A stretch of 12,951 nt of DNA from Spirogloea muscicola (taxonomy: Eukaryota > Streptophyta > Zygnematophyceae > Spirogloeales > Spirogloeaceae). The notes under the pieces are model-generated. The model saw nothing but the letters and a program-made list of their open reading frames with translations, was not told the origin of the DNA and did no database searches. The stretch spans positions 69,043 to 81,993 of the forward strand of contig WELB01000169.1 of assembly GCA_009602725.1 (NCBI GenBank), written 5' to 3'. Both the position numbers and the translations under genes were made by a program. Positions 8,007-12,951 of the stretch are shown here, one piece after another. Positions within the stretch are counted from its first letter, which is position 1; the number at the start of each line of letters is the position of its first letter.

Positions 8007-11000
8007 TCAAACTTTGTCACTTTTGGAAGTATTGAGCATCCCACATACTTTCACGCCCTCGTGCACAGACAAAAATAGCCACTCCTCCCCAAGCTCTGCA
8101 ATGAACCCTGAATTTACCAATATACGGGTGACTGACTTGCTGGGATTGGAGAGTGCCAACTGCACTCAGACAAACACTCATTGAGATGAGCATACTGCTA
8201 ATAAGCGCACACCACATACCAGCTTGGACGATGCCAATGAAGTGATGATTATAAGCACTGTACAACATGCCAAATCATAATGCAGAGAACATGCTGCCAG
8301 ATACCTGAACGCCATTGCGTTTCAAATGAGTGTGAAGCTCTTCAAAAGCATGAACTCCAGTCGTGTCAATCTCCTGAGCTGGAGTCAAGTCCACAATGAC
8401 ATACTACATCCATATGCAAATAGGCCAAAGTCAGGCCATCACTCGATTGTGAACAACACAACTTCACACAATGACAGCATGCAGAAGAGTAAGTACACCT
8501 GACTTGGAAAGCAATCCCCTGTCAGGCAACACAACTCACTTGTACAGGGGCGCCCTTCTTCATAGCCTGTTCGACTAATTGCTGAATCCTCTCACGTAGG
8601 TATTGGGCATTTGCGAAGTAGATTGTAGCGTCAATACGGATAGCCAATATGCCAGGGGCAAGGGTTGCTTCAGGGTACTGATTGATGCTTCTATAGATCG
8701 TTGTGCCAGGTATTCTCCCCAGGATGGCAGTGTGTGGCCTTGTCACCTGATTGTACACCAGGGCACGGACAAATTTGTGAGATAGTGGTTTCTGCTACTT
8801 TATGGGCAAACACCAGAACTAAATTGTAGGACAAACCTCGTTGGTCATCTCCATGAGAGGTCCCACAAATCACTAATCAAATTCTTACTTCTTGATGAGT
8901 ACACGAAGTGATGACAGCTGAGCAGTATAGTTGAGGCTCTAGCATTTGTCAAGGATGTAGTGATGATGGCTACGGCATAACAATGACTACCTGCACCAAG
9001 ACCGTGATGACAGAGATAGAAACTGCAATCAGCAGGCCAATCTCTACAGAGATGAAGACAACCCCAAAAAAGGCTCCGAGAAGAACCACAAAGTCCAGCT
9101 TGTGGGTTTTCCAAATCAAGTAGGCCCCCTTAATGTCAATCTGCACAAGGAAGCACGAATCATAGACTTTAGCAAGCCCTCTGTGAACATTTGAGTGAGG
9201 TTGCGGCATCAACTGAGCATATCAATGAATGAAAATGTGACTCGTAATTGTTGCCGAGAGCGCCCGGTCATTACCAAACCAATGACTGCTGAAATGATGA
9301 TGGCAGAAATGACAGCCTGCATCAGAGAAATTGAAATATAAATCTTAATATTGCTCTGGTGGACCACTGCCCTGCTGATGCTTTCATGCACAGCTCCTGC
9401 AGAGGTTTACCTAGTGTTACTTAATCCTCGGCACTTATTGGACAGTCTTGTACAACAAAGCTCTTGACTAAGTGCAGATGCAGGACATAGCTAAGCGAGC
9501 CAGCAAGCTTCACGACAGACGGGAATGCCAATCATTAGCAAGCTACACATATCTCTTGGTAAAGTTGGCATGCATCCATCCAACCCCTACTGTGCTTACA
9601 TTTGGTAGGTACTTGAAGAGTGTTGTCAAGCATGTAAGTGTCAAAAGCAAGACCAGTGACATAATAAGATTTGTGACGGAGCTATTCCCTCCAGCTGCAA
9701 AGTTGACCGCAGATCGAGAGAAGGAACCTGCAAGCCAGTGCAACATTGTAATTTCACCAACATGTGGTCGCCATGCAAATATGCTTCCGCCCAATAACAC
9801 AACTTGGATGATGTGGTGGTACTGAAGCATGACACACATCTGTGCTTCATACCGGTGGACACATAGCATGACGTCAAAGAGCCAGCGATGTTCATTGTTC
9901 CCAGCGCTAACATCTGCACGGGATAATGCACAGCTCTCAATGTAAGAATGAAGAGTTTGGACAGAGACAGTCCACACTCCATACAACTACAGCAAGCAAA
10001 ACTGGTTAGTGATGAGCGTGCATACTCTTGCACCACTTACTAACCTCTTGGTTGCCACTGATATGGTAACCTTTCAATGCAGCAAAGGTCCTGGCAATAG
10101 CTGTGGCTTCCTGCAAAAGTCAGAGAACAACAACCATGGCACGAGCTGCTACTCAGAAGAAGCTCAGCTTGTCTGACATCTCCTGGCACCTGGCAGGAAC
10201 CTGACCTTCGCACCTGCAGTAATATATTAATTTTGCTGTAGCATTCTACTAGAGCAGAATAAGAGTTTCAATTAAGCTACAGCAGCACGTCGCTTACGCG
10301 TAAGGTGTGCGCTTTCACTTACACAGAGAGCAATGAGCCCTGCTACAATGCCAATCTTTATGCCCTTGCTTAGGATGGGATCGCTGAACTTGATATTGTG
10401 TATTGAGGAAGGGTTGAGCCCTCGTTTGATGTGACCAACAATCTGGGAGACATATTATGATAATCAGTATACACTAGATTAATAGCTACTAGTGCTGGCA
10501 AAGCTTCAGTAGCAATACGAGTAGCAAGAGCCACGCCTCTCTTGAACAATCTCAAGGTCAAAACTGTGAGGAGCATGCATCTCACAGAGAGTTCTTTAGG
10601 AGCGTGTGTCCATGTCACTTACAGCTACACCGTGCTTGTCTGCCCGTGTGCCGTAAACACATGCCGTCGCAATTATGACGGATGTCAATGGCCCCAAAGC
10701 ATTCCAAAAAAAGAAGAACCTCGATTTTGTCACCTTTGACTACAGTATACCAAGCTTTTGCATCAGTCAGTAAAAGTGTGACCACCTGTGTGCAAGGCTG
10801 CAAGGCCGAAACAAAGTATAGGGATGACAACATGAAGCATCGACAACTGCCCAGTCAGTAGAGCACAGTAGATAGAATGTTACTAGTCAAACATGAGAAT
10901 CGCAGGTGTTTTTTTTAATGACGTATATCCCGACGTGCAAGGCTTACCAATATTCTCAAGGTAATCAAGTATATCAAGAAAGAAATGCCTATCAAGAATG

Positions 11001-12930
11001 TGCGCCAATTAAACTGCCAGCAGTCACAAGCAGCCAAGTCAAGGTGTGTGCTAACCACAGCCAGACTAATATTCGATCAAGTCATTATAGTCATCTTAAT
11101 GCAACTGACCGTGCACATCATGACCATAAGTGCCAGATGAAGAGGTAAAGTAGAAAATGCAGAAGGTAACACATATGTGCCCTTGATAGCACTGGTGGCG
11201 ACATTCTAGGCAGCGCTAAGGGAAAGCTCAGTGCAAGTACCGCATCAGTGTTGTCAATAACGGACTGAAGAACTGACACAATGTTGGTCTTGTTGGTAAA
11301 AGACCCCTTCTTTGTGTAGCCCAGCAACCCCTTCAGCTGCTGAAGGCCAATGGTGATAGCAGCCCCAGCCATGAAGCCCACCACTGCAGCGTGGCTCAGG
11401 AAGTCAATGACAAAGCCCAACCTGCAGAGAATTTGCAGAAGAAGACCTGTAAGGGGCGCCCAATTATCAAAGCAGATTAGCAGGTCCTTCCAAGCCTCTC
11501 GATTGTATCCTGTGCAGACGAATGTGGGGACATTCCCTTTCTGCAATGACTACAAAAACAACTACAACTTAAAGAAGAAGTTCAGGTTGAGAGTGTAGGC
11601 CAAGGGGCTGCCACTGGATGGACCTGAAGATGGCCATGGCAGCCTGGATAACACCAGCAAAGAAGGTGGACGTGATTGCCAGGTCATAATAGAGGCTTGT
11701 GAGCGACGTGTCTGTGTAGTCGTACTCATTATTCAACAGCGTCCCCAGCAAGAGAGACACAACGGCCACAGGACCAATTGCTATGTGCCGTGATGACCCC
11801 ATGGCAGCATATATCAAAGGAGTGGTGAACGATGAATCTGCACAGAGCAGGAGGCAGGCACAAGGCTTCAAATGAGGGCGGAAGCGGGCGGGCGAGGCCG
11901 GCAGGCGATGACAAGCCTTAAGCTGGCACATGCTGGCTGAACAAAAAGGTGGGAGCAATGTCAAGGGGGACACAGTACACAATGTTTGTCAACACAGCAT
12001 GTACTGCAAACGACCTTGCTCGTAAAGTGCTGGACGATAAGTTTCACAGCAATGCAATGGAAGGGACTTTGATGGAAATAGCAATGCAAGGGAAGCGCCT
12101 TAACCAAAGTCCCATATACCGTCACTGGGTAGTATGCAAGTGCAACCAGACATGCTGGCACTGAAGACGGAGACACTACTCAAAGCACAATGAGCTGGAA
12201 CTCTGGAGCTTACAGAGGCCGTTCACAGGCGGTAGATGAGCGAGTTTAGCATAGCCCAGGTCCTGCATGCAGAGCGGCCATCACATGAGTCAGACACACG
12301 CCAGCCTTTCCAGGCAGTGCTCCACTCGGCAGTACTGCGGCCTCGTCTGGCAACAGGAGGGTTGGCAGACGCGCGGCACGAAGCACGGGCAAGTGGAGAA
12401 GGTGGGGGCTCGCCTGAGGCACAGCAAGCGAGGAGATGGTGAGGCCGGCGACAATGTCGCCAAAGAGGTACTGCTTGTAGTCGTACGCGGGGAGCCATCT
12501 GAGGATGGGGAACACAGAGGCCAGGAACACGAAAATCTGGTGCCCGAAGCTCTTGCCCCTGTAATCCTCCAGAAGGTCGTCCTCTGCAGCATAAGCAGGC
12601 ACGCATGGCATAAGCCCACAGGGCCAGCAGGGGCGGCAGCGGCGGGGCGGCGGCGGCAGCGGCGGCAGCGGCGGCCGCGGCGGCGTGCGGAAGGTGTGCG
12701 GAGGCAGCCACCACGCCCTAGCTGCGGCACCGCCAGAGGCGGTGGAGGCGGCGCGGGGGCGGCTCACCGGGCACGAGGAGGGCCTTGAGCGGGGCGACGG
12801 CGTCGGCGACCTCGTCGGCGATGCCCGAGGACTGCGGCAGGTGGACGCGGTGCACGTCGTCGGCCTCGGGCTCGTAGTCCCTGCCGCCCGCCTTGGCGCC
12901 CAACCCGCCGTTCTCGGCGGCGGCGGCCAT
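8007..12930 (-). CDS. SulP/SLC26-family sulfate transporter with STAS domain (plant/algal SULTR type), 16-17 exons
   Basis: Membrane sulfate permease, presumably proton-coupled as in plant SULTR proteins. Exons, high to low: 12930-12768, 12583-12414, 12262-12214, 11837-11624, 11421-11241, 11013-10948, 10739-10623, 10442-10323, 10110-10045, 9913-9853, 9727-9600, 9316-9275, 9140-8991, 8746-8540, 8403-8305, 8257-8220 (uncertain), 8135-8007. The product is about 665 residues, normal for the family. Seen in order: hydrophilic N-terminus of about 55 residues, [54 protein letters not shown], the [19 protein letters not shown] signature, [34 protein letters not shown], then a C-terminal STAS domain with [36 protein letters not shown] and [20 protein letters not shown]. 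The EIDTTG loop keeps the Ser/Thr position thought to be phosphorylated in plant SULTRs. Start: GCC-ATG-GCC at 12930; the upstream (GCC)n has no stop, so an earlier start outside the window is possible. Whether it sits in the plasma membrane or plastid envelope cannot be read. Confidence 0.93.
8220..8257 (-). other. Small uncertain STAS-domain exon
   Basis: Read from CTT at 8255 it encodes [12 protein letters not shown], like the beta-strand after the conserved helix in STAS domains, and it is flanked by TGTACAG and GTATGT. It does not join in phase with the preceding exon ending GGCGTTCAG at 8305: the acceptor leaves two extra bases (TG). Joining straight from the AG gives TGC TTA TAA, an immediate stop. 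Confidence 0.45.
11838..12213 (-). other. Longest intron of the sulfate transporter (376 nt)
   Basis: Opens GTAAGC and closes CTGTGCAG, splitting a tyrosine codon ([18 protein letters not shown]). I see no additional gene or structured element inside it. Confidence 0.85.
12263..12413 (-). other. GC-AG intron in the sulfate transporter
   Basis: On the - strand the exon ends GTGCCTCAG and the intron opens GCGAGCCC, closing with CATGCAG. Joining gives [19 protein letters not shown] in phase 0, exactly the expected second transmembrane region of SulP proteins. No GT near the exon end would keep this sequence. Confidence 0.87.
12640..12690. repeat. GGC/GCC-rich trinucleotide low-complexity tract in transporter intron 1
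   Basis: Runs of GGCGGC with interspersed AGC in the intron between the first two transporter exons. Comparable (GGC)n runs flank the start codon at 12903-12951, giving poly-Ala at the N-terminus (MAAAAENGG). Confidence 0.8.
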
Positions 12931-12951
12931 GGCGGCGGCGGCGGCGCGGCG

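Noticed and set aside
9472-9825. 117-residue open frame on the + strand
   Set aside because: Antisense to the transporter exon at 9727-9600 (the GSFSRSAVN segment); no family resemblance.
12267-12788. 173-residue + strand open frame, Arg/Gly-rich
   Set aside because: GC-rich antisense shadow of transporter exons 1-3.

Overview
The window looks like nuclear DNA from a green alga, most likely a chlorophyte and possibly a trebouxiophyte. The reasons are two genes broken by many short spliceosomal introns, a chloroplast ADP-glucose pyrophosphorylase with a transit-peptide-like leader, a plant/algal-type SulP sulfate transporter, TGTAA-type polyadenylation motifs after one of the genes, and very GC-rich 5' gene ends. 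The exact genus cannot be read from the sequence.

Layout: the + strand carries the large-subunit-type ADP-glucose pyrophosphorylase (about 75-4620, 14 or more exons). It makes ADP-glucose for starch in the plastid. The - strand carries a SulP/SLC26 sulfate permease (12930 down to 8007, 16-17 exons, about 665 residues, with a C-terminal STAS domain). The two genes converge. I rebuilt both exon by exon from splice signals, reading phase and family homology. Nearly every junction is GT-AG with a clean phase. One junction in each gene is a GC-AG intron. Two places could not be resolved: the first exon/start of the pyrophosphorylase, and the last two or three exons of the transporter.

The 3.4 kb between the stop codons (4621-8006) has no recognisable protein gene. 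It holds pyrimidine-rich tracts, a 44-bp tandem duplication and four diverged copies of a roughly 165-250 bp repeat. These are arranged as two inverted pairs (5848-6330 and 6684-7413), like foldback/MITE-type non-autonomous elements. Each copy carries an internal hairpin that is preserved, exactly or in part, in all four.

Together the genes concern carbon storage (starch precursor synthesis) and sulfur uptake. Sulfur limitation is known to drive starch build-up in green algae, but nothing in the sequence shows that the pair is co-regulated. I found no clearly new biological system. The points most worth following are the catalytically competent-looking large subunit, the foldback repeat family, the frame conflict in the transporter STAS exons, and the stop codon embedded in a perfect splice donor.
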